Below, piece after piece: positions 1-10,501 of a DNA stretch of 64,000 bases. Source of the DNA: Annona cherimola (Eukaryota; Streptophyta; Magnoliopsida; Magnoliales; Annonaceae). The DNA is taken from positions 53,758,008 to 53,822,007 of the forward strand of contig CM059973.1 in assembly GCA_030490835.1 (NCBI GenBank), given 5' to 3'. The notes under the pieces are model-generated. The model worked only from the letters and a program-made list of their open reading frames with translations, ran no database searches and was not told where the DNA came from. Positions within the stretch are counted from its first letter, which is position 1. Every line of letters begins with the position of its first letter. Made by a program: the position numbers and the translations under genes.

Positions 1-1881
1 AAAGGCTGGAATTTAGGAAATAAAAATCTGTTATGGACTATATGTCTAGACGGACGTTGAAAGTGGGAAAGAATGATGCCAAAGTTGCTGTTTTGGAATC
101 GTGTGATTAAGGGATTAAAATCCTATGAAAATACCCTAAATTATGTGCTAATTAAGTGGTTTAATTATGCCAAATAAAGGACAAGTTGCTGTTTTGACAA
201 ACTGTTTTGACAAAGAAATTAGAAAACACATAATATATGTGTAGTAAGAAGGGTGCACGTAAAGGGTATGTATGGTTAAGATGAAAGATGACTAATGTAA
301 TTTGCTAAAGTGAAAAGAAAATGAAAATGCAATAAAATGTCACAATAAGGTGCTGTTTTGTTAATGACTTGTAATCTCAAAATTTGAGATTAATATATGA
401 TACTTAATCTAGTAAGTATGTGCCTAAAATGAGCACCGATGTGTGAAATGTGAAAAATAAATGATATGTGATAAATGGGAAGCAATGAGCTTCCATATGC
501 AGAGTAAATTGAAGGATATGATGTGTATAAAGGTTTACCCTACATAAGGGTATTAAAAATGAAATGGAATGAATGATATGATATGTTATGTTGCTATGTA
601 TGAATACCCAACTTGAAATACAAGTGGGTTATGTATGCTAATGAAAAGCATGAGGGTTAGAAAACTAAGTTATATGCAAGCATATAAGGTTATGTGTACG
701 AATGCAATGTCATTCTTATATGTATAGGCAAAGGCAAAGAAAAAGATGATACGGAAAGCTGACGTGATTCAGGTAAGCAAACAATTTTGTAAAAGAGTTG
801 TTTTCTCAAACTATAATAAAATGATTGCAAATGCTATTTAAATGTTTTATATTGATTTACAAATGAATGTATAATTGCTTTTGAAATTGTTTAAGGATGG
901 TCATTCCTTATCTCAACATGTTATTGAAATGTTGTTTTAACTATGACAAATGATTTGTTAACAATTTATCAAATGTGTTGAGCAAACTATGGTTTACGTG
1001 TTGTTTATAAAAATTATGTTAGCATGTTCAAGATCATGTTTATGATAAGTTCATGGTCACAAGGTACTAGGTACACCTCAAAGGTTTAAGCGGATCAATT
1101 ATCCCCCTTTGGTGTGACCAAGTCGCTAAGATAGGCTAAAGGCCGGCGGCGCCCTCCCTGAGAAGGGAGAAGACGGAGACGGATGGTCGTTTAGCTAGCG
1201 TCCATCCTATGATGATCATGTTTTATGATAATGCATTGCATTATTTATGATATACTCATGATGGGTATAAGAATTTATGTTTTTCATGATATACCTACGA
1301 GTGGGTATAATGATATTTTCCAAGATGATATTTAAATGAAAAGTTTGCCTGCAAAATGAATTACCTGAAAAATTATGCAGCTTGCTTATTGAGTTTTGAC
1401 TCACATTTTGTTTTCCAAATCCTAAGACAGGTGCAAGGATGGATATAACAATGAGCACCGGTTAAATGATGAGGAATGATAATTCTTTGGATGCCTATAT
1501 ATGGTATTATGTGCGGCAAACGTACTATGAGTTGAAAAATTGTTATGTAATGCAATTTATGAGATTTACATTGTGTGTATGATGAATTGATGAATTTTTT
1601 TTTAAAGGATGAATGATCAATGTATGATTGTGTTATGTTATGAATGATATAAGATTTATGATATATAATTAATATATAAGGACTTAATAATGGCCTGGAT
1701 AGGCAAATTGATGTGAAATTGAACATGGACGATGAGAATAACTCCTATGGAGTGAATTATAAAAGGATAAACATTCAATAAATCCCGTCATATGACAGAG
1801 CAACAATCCTGATCACGTTTACCAATCAATAACGGTTCCAGAATAAGGCTCAGGATGTGTCGCTCGGTTTGGAGCGCCACA
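1..1881 (+). mobile_element. 3' part of a large gypsy-like LTR (family A/B/C, copy A)
   Basis: This is non-coding sequence that matches two other stretches of the window: copy B ending at 33820, and the inverted copy C starting at 62536. Shared landmarks are the block near 600-780 (B: 30780-30960), a block with the words AAGTCGCTAAG and GCTAGCG near 1120-1200 (B: 32222-32310), and an end block with GCAACAATCC and a final GAGCGCCACA at 1872-1881. All three copies diverge just beyond that end, so it looks like a true terminus with the usual final CA. The left end lies outside the window. No gag or pol is seen. Calling it an LTR is inference from the CA end and from the lack of coding capacity in three copies. 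Confidence 0.6.
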
Positions 1882-2130
1882 GTCCATCATTTGAAAACTT
1901 CACAAGAGTAAGGGAATCACTTTCTACTAGCAGCTGTTGGATTCCCAACTCCACTCCCTACATTGCTCCATACAAGATGACCCTCATTTCCATATCTAGG
2001 ATGAACGAGTGGTCCTCCATTTTCCAGCATTTTGCAATAGAAAAAAGCCCCTGCGGTCACACAAAACAACTCTAATCCCGATCCAGTGATCACTTTGGTG
2101 TTTCCACCCATCCACATTAATTTTCGTGAC
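1882..2130 (-). pseudogene. LINE RNase H domain remnant
   Basis: On the - strand from about 2125 the translation gives KINVDG, then a GIRVVLCDRRGFF-like stretch. After a frameshift and a stop it gives LLVESDSL. These are the first strand, the RDxxG loop and the ESDS strand of plant LINE and retroposon RNase H domains. Multiple stops make it non-functional. It is cut off at 1882 by the end of LTR copy A. Confidence 0.75.
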
Positions 2131-2479
2131 CCTCTGATCTAGTCTTACCAAACGATGCACAAGTTCCTAATGTAAGTATGGAGGTCCCTAATCGGATTTG
2201 CAATTTTGTAGTCATCCGAATAGGCTCAACACCAGTCAATGATGCAATTGAAGTTTGGTTTAATGTCAATTTCTTGCAATTGGTTTCTAAGAAACCAAAC
2301 TCTCTAGTAGTAGAGCATGAATAATTTGATCCTCATCGTTGCTGTAACTTGCAAGTTATCTGAAAATTCAATTGATGGAAATTGATGGAATCATAAGTTT
2401 CTGTCATGAGTGAGGAGCCTTCTTTGGTCTCTTACTTTCACACAAAAATAAAAAAGTGATTGGCATCCTCCGACGTTTG

Positions 2480-2930
2480 CTAGCAGAAATCACAGGTAGT
2501 TCCTGCTTGGATTTCCCTTCTTGTTAGATTCTTCTTTGTTAGAAAAGCATTCTTAAAGAGACACCAAGTGAAAAGCTTAATTTTGTTGAGAAGCTTTACT
2601 CTCCAAATTTTCTTGAGGATCTCCCTTTTGTTTCCCCTCCCGTTCTCCTCAATAGTTGGTTTTGTACTTGTAAAAAAAACAACCATTAACCACTATTAAC
2701 CTATAGGCTGACTTTACTATGAAAATGTCACTTGGCTCCACTGTCCAGTACCATGTGTCATCAACATTACCTTGAGGGATTGGAATCAGATTAATGGTTC
2801 TCCAGCTTATCTCTCCAACTATAGCAATTATTCTGTCTCTATCCCAAGTTCTGTTTGGCCAATCCATGAAGTTACTAACATAATCATTTTGTTGTGATTT
2901 TCCTTGGTAGAGTGTCAACTTTCCATAATT
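2480..2930 (-). pseudogene. LINE zinc-binding RT tail (zf-RVT) remnant
   Basis: Two - strand fragments overlap here. One contains DDTWYWTVEPSDIFIVKSAYRL, which resembles the D-x-x-W-...-G-x-F-S-V-K-S-A-Y motif. The other contains KIWRVKLLNKIKLFTWCLFKNAFLT followed by RREIQ-AGTTCDFC, which resembles the W-x-x-P-K-x-x-x-F-x-W ... C-x-x-C region. Both are characteristic of the zf-RVT domain found downstream of reverse transcriptase in plant LINEs. The two fragments are in different frames. Confidence 0.8.
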
Positions 2931-3005
2931 CCGTTACTGTCCATTTGTCTTGAGCATAAAAAGTTTCGGTTCGTAATAAGTCTCCAAATCTGTTTTTCCA
3001 GCATA

Positions 3006-3285
3006 GGGTGTGTTTGGTAATAAGTGAAAGTTGTCAAGTTAAAACTTTTCGATCTAAAAATTTTCACTCTTCACAACTACCTTATTTTTTAATAATTTCT
3101 TCACATTTTTCTATACAACTATCCTACTTTTCAATCATTTCTACATAACTACTAACACAACTAACCTATCTATTTCAACTTTATCCTATTTATTCTCATC
3201 ATTACCCCTATCATATCACATCATTTGACAACTTATACTCTCTACAACTTTTTATCAAAAGTTTTATCTATTTCCAAACACACCC
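3006..3285 (-). mobile_element. Tourist-like MITE (GGGTGTGTTTGG family) inside the LINE
   Basis: The ends are GGGTGTGTTTGG and CCAAACACACCC, flanked on both sides by ATA (3003-3005 and 3286-3288), giving a perfect 3-bp target duplication. The 280-bp body is inverted relative to the copies at 9533 and 18317. It sits between the RT and zf-RVT parts of the LINE, so it inserted after the LINE. Confidence 0.85.
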
Positions 3286-3292
3286 ATAGCGA

Positions 3293-4760
3293 GGTTGAAG
3301 GCATTGAGATCCTTGAATCCCATTCCTTTGCTCACTTTTGATTTACATATTTCTTTCCAATTCACCTAGCTCACTTTCATTTTTCCACCATTTCTCCCAC
3401 CAAAATCTGCTCATAAGACTGTTTAGTTCAATGCATATACACTTTCGAAGCAAAAACATACTCATAGCATGCCTCAAAATTGCTCGAGTTACTGCTTTTA
3501 TAAGGATCTCCTTTCCTCCAAATGATAGAAATTTTTCTTTCAATTCTTATAGTTTCTTCAATACTCTGTCCTTCAAACTCATGAACATCTCCTTGTTAGA
3601 TCTTCTTCGCTGGGCTAGAAGTGCTAGATACTTTTTTAAGTTTTCACCTACCGAGGAGATCTTTTTACATTTTTGCAGTTCTCACATGTTGTTTCATATT
3701 AGAGCTAAAGAAGAGGGCTATTTTATTTTTATTTACCTTCTAGCCAGAGCATTCACCATAAGTTTTTAGCATTCTAGCATTTGAGATATCTCCTGTCTGT
3801 TTGCTTTGAGGAAAAAGAGTGCATCATCCGCAAAGAAGAGGCGAAAAATTAGTAGACTATGTAGGTTTAGTTCGAGAGGTGAAATTAGCCTCTTTGGATT
3901 CTTTCCTTTACAATTAAAGATACCCCTTAGCACACACAAGAAATAGATAGGGGGAGAGGAGATCCCCCTACCTCAATCCTCTCCTTGGGGTGAAGGACTA
4001 GGACAGATGGCCATTTAAGTTCACACAAAAATTGAATGACTCTAAATAGCTACAGATCCAACCAATCCATTTTTGTTAAAATTCATACCTTTGAACTTAA
4101 TCTTGAAAAAATTCCATTCCATTCCATTCTATTGTATGCTTTTGACATATCTAGTTTAATGACAACCTCCTCCCTCATTCCTTGCGTTCTCTTTCTTAGG
4201 TGATGAATTAGCTCATATGCAATAGCATATTGATTGTGATTAGATGGTCCAGGATAAATGCACTTCACATTTTAGAAATGATAGAATTTAAACACCCTTT
4301 CAGCCTGTTTGCAGAAATCTTTGCTAGGATTTTGTAAGTAATATTACATAAGCTTATTGGCCTGAAATCCTCTATCTCTGGCTTCGAAGCTGCATTGCTC
4401 TCTCGCGTGGATCATTACATTCTATAAATTCTTTACACATTGCAAAGATGTCCCTGCCCACAACATCCTAGTACTTTTAAAAAAAGTTTGCAGATATCCA
4501 ATCAGGGCCCAAAGATTTTATAGGTTTCATACTCTTCATTGCTTTGATTACCTCTTCCATATCAATGGTTCTCATGAGTCTTTTATTCTTTTCATATGAA
4601 ATTTTCCTCCTACACAGTTAGGAAACTCTTTCCTAATTATTTACCTCAAATGACTTGAACAACTCTTGGAAATAACAACATGCCACCCTTTCTATTTCTC
4701 GATGCTCATAGACACATTCATCTTCCTTATCCTAGAGTCCCTCAATAATGTTGCATTTTC
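3293..4760 (-). pseudogene. LINE reverse transcriptase remnant
   Basis: The fragment at 4083-4268 (-) reads KCIYPGPSNHNQYAIAYEL followed by KLDMSKAYNRMEW, the FVPGR-...-AYE and KLDMSKAYDRVEW blocks of plant LINE RTs. Further on, at about 3805-3845 (-), comes FFADDALFF, which keeps the catalytic F-A-D-D. The KxLSFGGKEILIKAV fragment at 3343-3543 (-) is the thumb region (L-S-x-G-G-R-x-x-L-I-K-S-V). Stops and frameshifts separate these blocks. Confidence 0.85.
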
Positions 4761-5129
4761 TTTTGTTTGAGGCTACTTTGTGTATGAATGTGTCATTTCT
4801 GTGACCCATTTGCAGCCAAGGTGCTTTGGAGTGTTGTTTCCAAAGAATTTCCTCATCCTCCAACAGATTGTTGATCTTCTTCTCTAGATTTCTGATTGTC
4901 ATGAAGATTAGAGGTTGTTTGCATTTTTTGATTTTCCAACTCGGTCTGTGCCTTTTGGATATTGCCTCTTTTCGCTTTATTCCATTCTTGCAATTTGCAC
5001 CCAAAGGATTTAATTATTTTCTCTACCCGATCACAGAAAAACACGCCCTTTCCAATTTAATGATCCTAACTGGTTTTAACTAACTCCTGCACCTCTTTGT
5101 CTTTGTCTAATAGTTGAACATCCTTAGTG

Positions 5130-5881
5130 GTCTCCTCTTGTGATTTATTACATATAAACACAGTAACAGAGGGCAATGATCTTATGATGCAGCAGTCACA
5201 TGATACAGTTTTGGAAGAGGAATATGTTGGTCCACTTTAGTGTAGCCAATGCTCTGTCCAAATGAGCTTTGACTCTGCAATTGTCATATCTATTATTCCT
5301 TCAGGTCATTTTTGGACCCACAAAGCCAATTTCAATTAAGTTACTAGCATCAATTGCCTCCTTGAATAACAACATCTGTCTTTCGCATTTTATTTTTCAG
5401 CTCCTAATTTTAGACAAGCCCAGAACTTTATTGAAGTATCTGAGGATGAGACATGATAAGTTGCTGCATTTGCTAAGGTGTTTTAAGATCTCCCAAGATT
5501 CATGCCTTCTACTAGTGACAGGGTTACCATAAAATTCAGTAGCTCTCCATATGTTGTCACCCTGTTTGCTTGTAATTTTTGCATCTCTATGATTTTTTGA
5601 ATAGCTAGTTACATTCACTCTCCAATCTTCCTTCCAAAGTAGTACCAGCCCCTCTTGGACTCACAACCAACTGCTAGACACCTTTGAAATTTCTACTTCA
5701 TTTTCATGTAATCCATCTCTCTAATAAGCTTCTTTATTTCATAGAGAAAGACTACATGTGGGTTGCCAAGCCCACAAGCCCACAACAATTCCATGCTATG
5801 ACACTCATTGCTCTTGATGGGGCTGAGAGGGGTTTTCAGCCTCCACCATGCTCTTCTCAATGTATGCCCTAGTAATCTCAC
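5130..5881 (-). pseudogene. LINE AP endonuclease remnant
   Basis: The - strand translation gives VIAWNCCG and GLGNPHVVFLYEIKKLI near 5700-5850 (the W-N-C-R-G-L-G start of the endonuclease). It then gives WRATEFYGNPVTSRRHESWEIL near 5470-5560 (WRLTGFYGxP motif). Finally it gives RVKAHLDRALATLKW and a DHK remnant near 5180-5280 (RLDRxxxxxxW and SDHxP). The order and motifs fit the endonuclease/exonuclease/phosphatase fold of LINE ORF2. It is broken by several stops. Confidence 0.8.
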
Positions 5882-6150
5882 AAATGATCATCTTCTTGCA
5901 TCTCTTACTCATCACCCTTTATTCCTCTTCATCAATTACCAGTGTTTTCCTTTTCTTTCTAACGTCCCAACATGTCACATCTTCCTTTCCCAGAAGCATT
6001 GGTTTCTATTGTTATTCCCCTTTATGTCATCTTTTACCCAATTTGTTCCGATTTGCCATGGCATTATCATTTGAGTACTTTTTCTGGGTTCTAGACTTGC
6101 CTGTGGTTTTCCATGTGTCTCCCCTATAACATTTACGGCAAAGCCCTCCT

Positions 6151-7471
6151 TTAGCAGTAATACTTGGATTCCCAGTTCTCTCTCCTTGGTGTTCCTCCGT
6201 ATACTTGATGTTGTATTATGTCCTCTAGACCTCCCCTTTCCTCATCTTCGCCTTCTTTCGCCATGAGATCTTCATCACATGCATCATACATGTTATGCCA
6301 CTTTATCTTTCCTTGAACCACCCCTATCTTCCCATTTGGACTCCTCACTATATAGTTCTCCTTGTCTTCACCCTTTTCTGTTTTAGTTTGCTTCTCTTCC
6401 CCATTCAAAAACTTTATAATATCTCTCAATAAAGTTTTGTTGTCTGCATTTGCTAATTGCCTCTCCTCTGCCCTTTCACTACCCTGATGAGGTTCCTCAC
6501 CTATGACTAATCTCCCATTTCCTTGTTGTCCACCTTTGCCCCGTACTCCTCATCCCTTCTCCCATACATAATCTCCCTCAAGTAGGTTTTTGGGAAAATT
6601 ATATTTATCTCCCTTTTAACTCCAAGGGTTTGAATCCCATACTTAGATAGTAGCCATATGGGAAGGTTGCTTTCGATTGCTTCCCTTTTGTGTTAACCAT
6701 CACATTCCTTGAAGGCATGCACTATTTTACCACGAATGTAGTAGAAAATCAATAGCCTTTTGTATTGAAAGGGAAACCACGTCTTGGTTGACAATCTAAA
6801 TTAGATGAAGGTTCTTCTTCTTAGGGGTTCTCTCATGTCGATTTCCACTATTACTCTTACCTCGTTCCCGTTAAGGTGGCTTTCAAAACAGTTTCTAAAG
6901 GAGTTTCACTATCGTTCCCAATAATTGTTGGTCAATTTGGAATGGGACATCTTTTATGGTTAGCTAGATGGGTGTAGTGAAGAGATAAACTGCCTCTCTA
7001 TCAATGGGTTCGTCAAGCTGCCTCATTAGAATAAATTTCTTGTCATAAATCCATGAGCTACCTTCTAGAATCTATTCCCTGTCCTCTTCATTTCCGAAAG
7101 ATACCCTATATAAGTTTTCTTCTACCTCTGCGAACAACACCATCACAGATTCCTTCCAAATCCTTCACATTGATGCCTTAAAACAATTCTCTATTGTAAC
7201 TGCACTTTTTCTAGATTGAACACAAAAATGAGGGTTTACCTTCAAGGTCAATTTTTGGGAGATCTCCCCTTTCAAGAGTTGGAGTTTGAATTTCCTTCGC
7301 TGGTAGATTGCCCTTCTTCAATGCCATCTTCTTTCTTAGCTGATCCGGTACAAATTTGCTGCGTCGGATGTTCATTTTCCTAGTCTCCCTTTCCAATTGA
7401 AGATTCCTCAAGACACCTACTCCAAATCTTGGTAACAGAGCCTCCCTGAGGACTCCTTCACCCAACAACAT
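6151..7471 (-). pseudogene. LINE ORF1-like / zinc-knuckle-associated region
   Basis: Between about 7040 and 6820 the - strand gives EPIDREAVYLFTTPI, then LTIKDVPFQIDQQLLG, then RVIVEIDMREPLRR. This resembles the DUF4283/zf-CCHC_4 segment at the N-terminus of plant LINE polyproteins (V-R-V-x-I-D-x-x-x-P-L-R-R). The Lys/Glu-rich fragments at 6151-6429 and 7211-7471 flank it in the expected place, but I cannot match them to a named domain. The 5' limit at 7471 is simply where LINE-like sequence stops being visible. Confidence 0.55.
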
Positions 7472-7504
7472 GGGCTGCTCTTACACAGGAAAGAGACACA
7501 AAAT

Positions 7505-7720
7505 TATTATTCTAGTTATGTTTAATCTATAAACTAAATTTACCAATTTTGTAGATGTGTATATATTTATTTTGGATTTTTAAACATAAGAGTATTTTAG
7601 TCATTTTAAATTGTTGAAATATAACTAAAATATTCCTATATTTAAAAATCGAAAATAAATATATAGCATCTCAAAATTTGGTAAAAATTAGTTTATAGAT
7701 TAAACATAATTAGATTAACT
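7505..7720. repeat. Short inverted-repeat (foldback) element, core of the PAL type
   Basis: The left arm contains TTTAATCTATAAACTAAATT and the right arm its reverse complement, AATTAGTTTATAGATTAAAC, around an AT-rich centre. The arms resemble the inner core shared by the foldback elements elsewhere in the window, but no palindromic tip is preserved. It is probably a truncated relative. Confidence 0.5.
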
Positions 7721-8889
7721 GTTTTGCAAAAAAATTTTGAAAAAATAAATTTTTTTTTTGGAGCAAACTAAAATGAGGATATTTCGGACCAGTTTGAAAT
7801 GATCATTTTTCCATAACAAATGATATTTGAAATTGCAAAAATATGCAAAATAATGATTAAATCATATGACATAGCAGAAAGATGACCTGTTCTATTCTCA
7901 TTCTCAACATGCATTCCATTGCGTTCCAGGTCACATAATTTAATCCAATCATGCCATCAGTGTTATTAATAACTCCATGTCTAATTTGCATGTACAACAC
8001 TTGTATCAAGCACATTAATTGTAGTCTATCAACTTGCACCTAGAAACTATCTCCATTTAGACATATTATTGAGAAAGTTAATTCTCAATAATTCACTTTC
8101 ACATACCAACATCACCTTCGACCATTTCTCTAATGAGTAATGAACAATGAAAGTTGTAAACAAAATCATCATCATAACACCTTATCATGATCAAAACTTT
8201 GACACATCAAAACATACAATTTATGTTATTTGTGTGTGTGTGTGTGTTGAAGATATCCACCTGGTTTTATTGTGAAGTCCTTGTATATGAAGGGTATGTT
8301 TGCTATGTAGTTGAGAAATATATACACCTTTACATAAACAATTTATGTTGTTTTTTCCTGCCTTTTGATCATTTGACTTAAAAAGGAATAATTTTGCAAA
8401 TATCCAAATCGCAATGGCAAAAATCTAATTATACGTGTATTTGACAATCATAAAAACTTATTAATTTAAAACTTTCTACTTTCAATGATCAGAAAAAACT
8501 TTTTACTTATACAATAATTTTTTTTTAATAATTTATTCATATCTTTGTATATAATTATCATACTTTTTAATCATTTTTAACAATTATGTATATAACTATT
8601 TTGTTTATTTTAACTTTATTCTCTTTATTAATGATAAATATATCTATTATAGCACATTACTTTTTCCATTTGAAAAAGTTTTACATCATTTACATCGAAC
8701 TGGAGAGCTATTTTTACAAGCAATTTATTTTGCGAATAATACAATTGCAAACATACATTTGCAGAGTTCCAAAACAATTCAGTACACTGGCCATACTTTG
8801 AGAGTCAATCGCAAAATCCCCTCGACACAAAGCCGTGACAACAAAACTGGATGTCGGTCTTTTTTACAAAAAGCTAATATCCACTTTGC
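7721..8889. other. AT-rich intergenic spacer
   Basis: I see no gene. It holds a short (GT)n microsatellite at about 8230-8247 and many A/T runs. A block at 8430-8690 faintly resembles an eroded GGGTGTGTTTGG-family MITE (ACTTTCTA..., TATTTTAACTTTATTC...). Confidence 0.5.
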
Positions 8890-9309
8890 AAAATGACCAT
8901 TTTTTGCTCAAATTTTTACAAATATACCTATAAAATTTGACTAATATTGCATTTGTATCTTTAAGTTTGCCGAAATTATAAATATATCTATAAAGTTTGC
9001 ATAAAATTGCAAGTATGTCCTTTGCATTATGACACAGTTAGATTTTTTTTATAAAATTATGATAATACCCTTTAAGCTAAGTAGTACTCTTGCAATTTTT
9101 ACAAATAATATAAACATATTTGTAAAAAAAATTAAAATAATAAATAGGTAAAAGTATATAAAATAATGAAACAACAAATATATGTACAATAGTTGGAAAC
9201 ATTATGTGCGCTATTTGGTTTTAAGGGCATTTTTAGTATTTTATAAAAAATTTAACAATATCCTAATGGAAGGAACATAATTGTAATTTTATGTAAATCT
9301 TATGGGCCT

Positions 9310-9495
9310 TGATATGGTGCACCCAGGTGCTTAAACCCATTTTTTTAATTTTTTAATACAACTGTTACTCTAAGTATATTTAAAGTCTGTATCAAGTTTT
9401 ACTATTTTTGAATATTTAGATTGATAATTGTATAATTTTTTTTTAAAAAATAAAAAATAGATTAAATGCACCCGGGTGCATTTAGCCTCAACCGA
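9310..9495. mobile_element. PAL-1 foldback MITE nested in INV4
   Basis: The left tip has GGTGCACCCAGGTGC and the right tip the perfect 14-bp palindrome TGCACCCGGGTGCA. Between them are inverted blocks AAGTATATTTAAAG and CAAGTTTTACTATTTTTGAA typical of the PAL core. It is a short member, about 185 bp. Confidence 0.65.
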
Positions 9496-9532
9496 AATTT
9501 TATAGACATATTTATAATTTTGATAAATTTAA

Positions 9533-9811
9533 TTGTGTGTTTGGTAATGAATAAAACTTTTGATGAAAAAGTTTTGGAAAGTAAAAATTATCAAATGATG
9601 TGATATGATAGGAGTAATGATGAGTAGTAAAGAGAATAAAATTAAAATAGATAGGTTAGTTGTGTGGATAGTTGTGTAGAAATGATTGAAAAGTAGGCAG
9701 TTGTATAGGAAAATTTGAAAAAATGATTAAAAAATATGATAATTATGAATAGTGAAAAGTTTTAGATTGAAAAGTTTTAATTTGACATTTTCTATCAATT
9801 ACCAAACACAC
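9533..9811 (+). mobile_element. Tourist-like MITE nested in INV4
   Basis: It starts TTGTGTGTTTGGTAATG and ends ATTACCAAACACAC, flanked by TAA at 9530-9532 and 9812-9814. The body is colinear with the copies at 18317 and 45201 and inverted relative to those at 3006, 36997 and 50813. Confidence 0.8.
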
Positions 9812-9866
9812 TAAGGATACAAATATAATATTGGTCAACTCCGTAAACACATTCCTAAAATGACCA

Positions 9867-10068
9867 TTTTCCGCCCCCGCAGAAAGGTTGGAGGATCAGG
9901 TGGTTGGATTCTGTTCGTGCCATCCAGCACGGACGGTGCCGATCGTCCCTGGACAGACGCTCATAATCAGTCGTATGGTCGGATTGCTCCCTGCCTGCCG
10001 AAGATGCTCAAATGGACTGTTAGCTGAGAGTCAGGACTCAAAGACTGTTCAGATCTTCATCACAGGAG
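9867..10068 (+). promoter_or_regulatory. Probable promoter and 5' UTR exon of the NDUFAF8-like gene
   Basis: GC content rises sharply here, right after the INV4 element. The stretch ends in CACAGGAG|GTGAGTTT, a strong splice donor at 10068/10069. The next good acceptor is TTTTTTGTAG ending at 10494, 7 bases before the start ATG. I infer a leader intron of about 426 bp. I see no convincing TATA box, and the transcription start is not defined. Confidence 0.55.
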
Positions 10069-10501
10069 GTGAGTTTTTGGGTCTTTTTCCTTTCTCCTTG
10101 CACGTTCGAACAGAATCGGGGCGGGCACTCAATCCGATGTCCATGTCGTTAGGTGCGTGTTGGTACGGGGATTAGTGGAAAATCAGACCGATCGATATCG
10201 TTCGATCCTTAATTTTGAGATTTTGGGTAGCTTTCCATCTTTTCCAGTGTCGTAATCCTCATGATTTATTGGGTTGTTGGATTTTCTTGCTTTCGCTTGT
10301 GTCTTGCTATGAAAAATTAAAGAAATCCCAAATGTTTGATTAGCTGATAGACATATGGTTGCTTACATGTTTCTAGTTCTGCACTTAGAAGATTTCAAAT
10401 TGATGAGAAAGCTGCATATTAATTGCAAAAAACTAGTGATACTTCATGATTGAAAGTGTCTCCCTTTCGTTTGTTTCTATTTTGTTTTTTGTAGTGAAGA
10501 A

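Larger units (their letters stand above)
1882..7471 (-). mobile_element. Decayed L1-type LINE retrotransposon
   Basis: Reading the - strand from 7471 down gives, in order, an ORF1-like/CCHC-associated region, an AP endonuclease, a reverse transcriptase, a zinc-binding RT tail (zf-RVT) and an RNase H. That is the standard order of plant non-LTR elements. Every domain is broken by frameshifts and stops, so the copy is dead. A 280-bp MITE is inserted at 3006-3285. The 3' end, including any poly(A), is missing because the sequence stops inside RNase H where LTR copy A begins. Domain fragments are listed separately. Confidence 0.85.
8890..9866. mobile_element. Large inverted-repeat element (family INV4) carrying two nested MITEs
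   Basis: The outer arms begin with AAAATGACCATTTT near 8890 and end with AAAATGACCATTTT near 9857-9870. Inside are inverted blocks of the type ACAAATATACCTATAAA and TTGCAAGTATGTCC. A second, uninterrupted copy occurs at 61125-61590. Removing the two nested insertions (9310-9495 and 9533-9811) leaves an element of roughly 500 bp like the second copy. No protein is encoded. Confidence 0.65.

Noticed and set aside
3338..3769. 143-codon + strand open frame rich in Phe/Ser/Leu
   Set aside because: It is the antisense shadow of the LINE reverse transcriptase.
9888..10175. 95-codon open frame (+) at the head of the NDUFAF8-like gene
   Set aside because: It reads through the strong donor at 10068/10069 into the leader intron and has no recognisable motif. 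It is better explained as 5' UTR.
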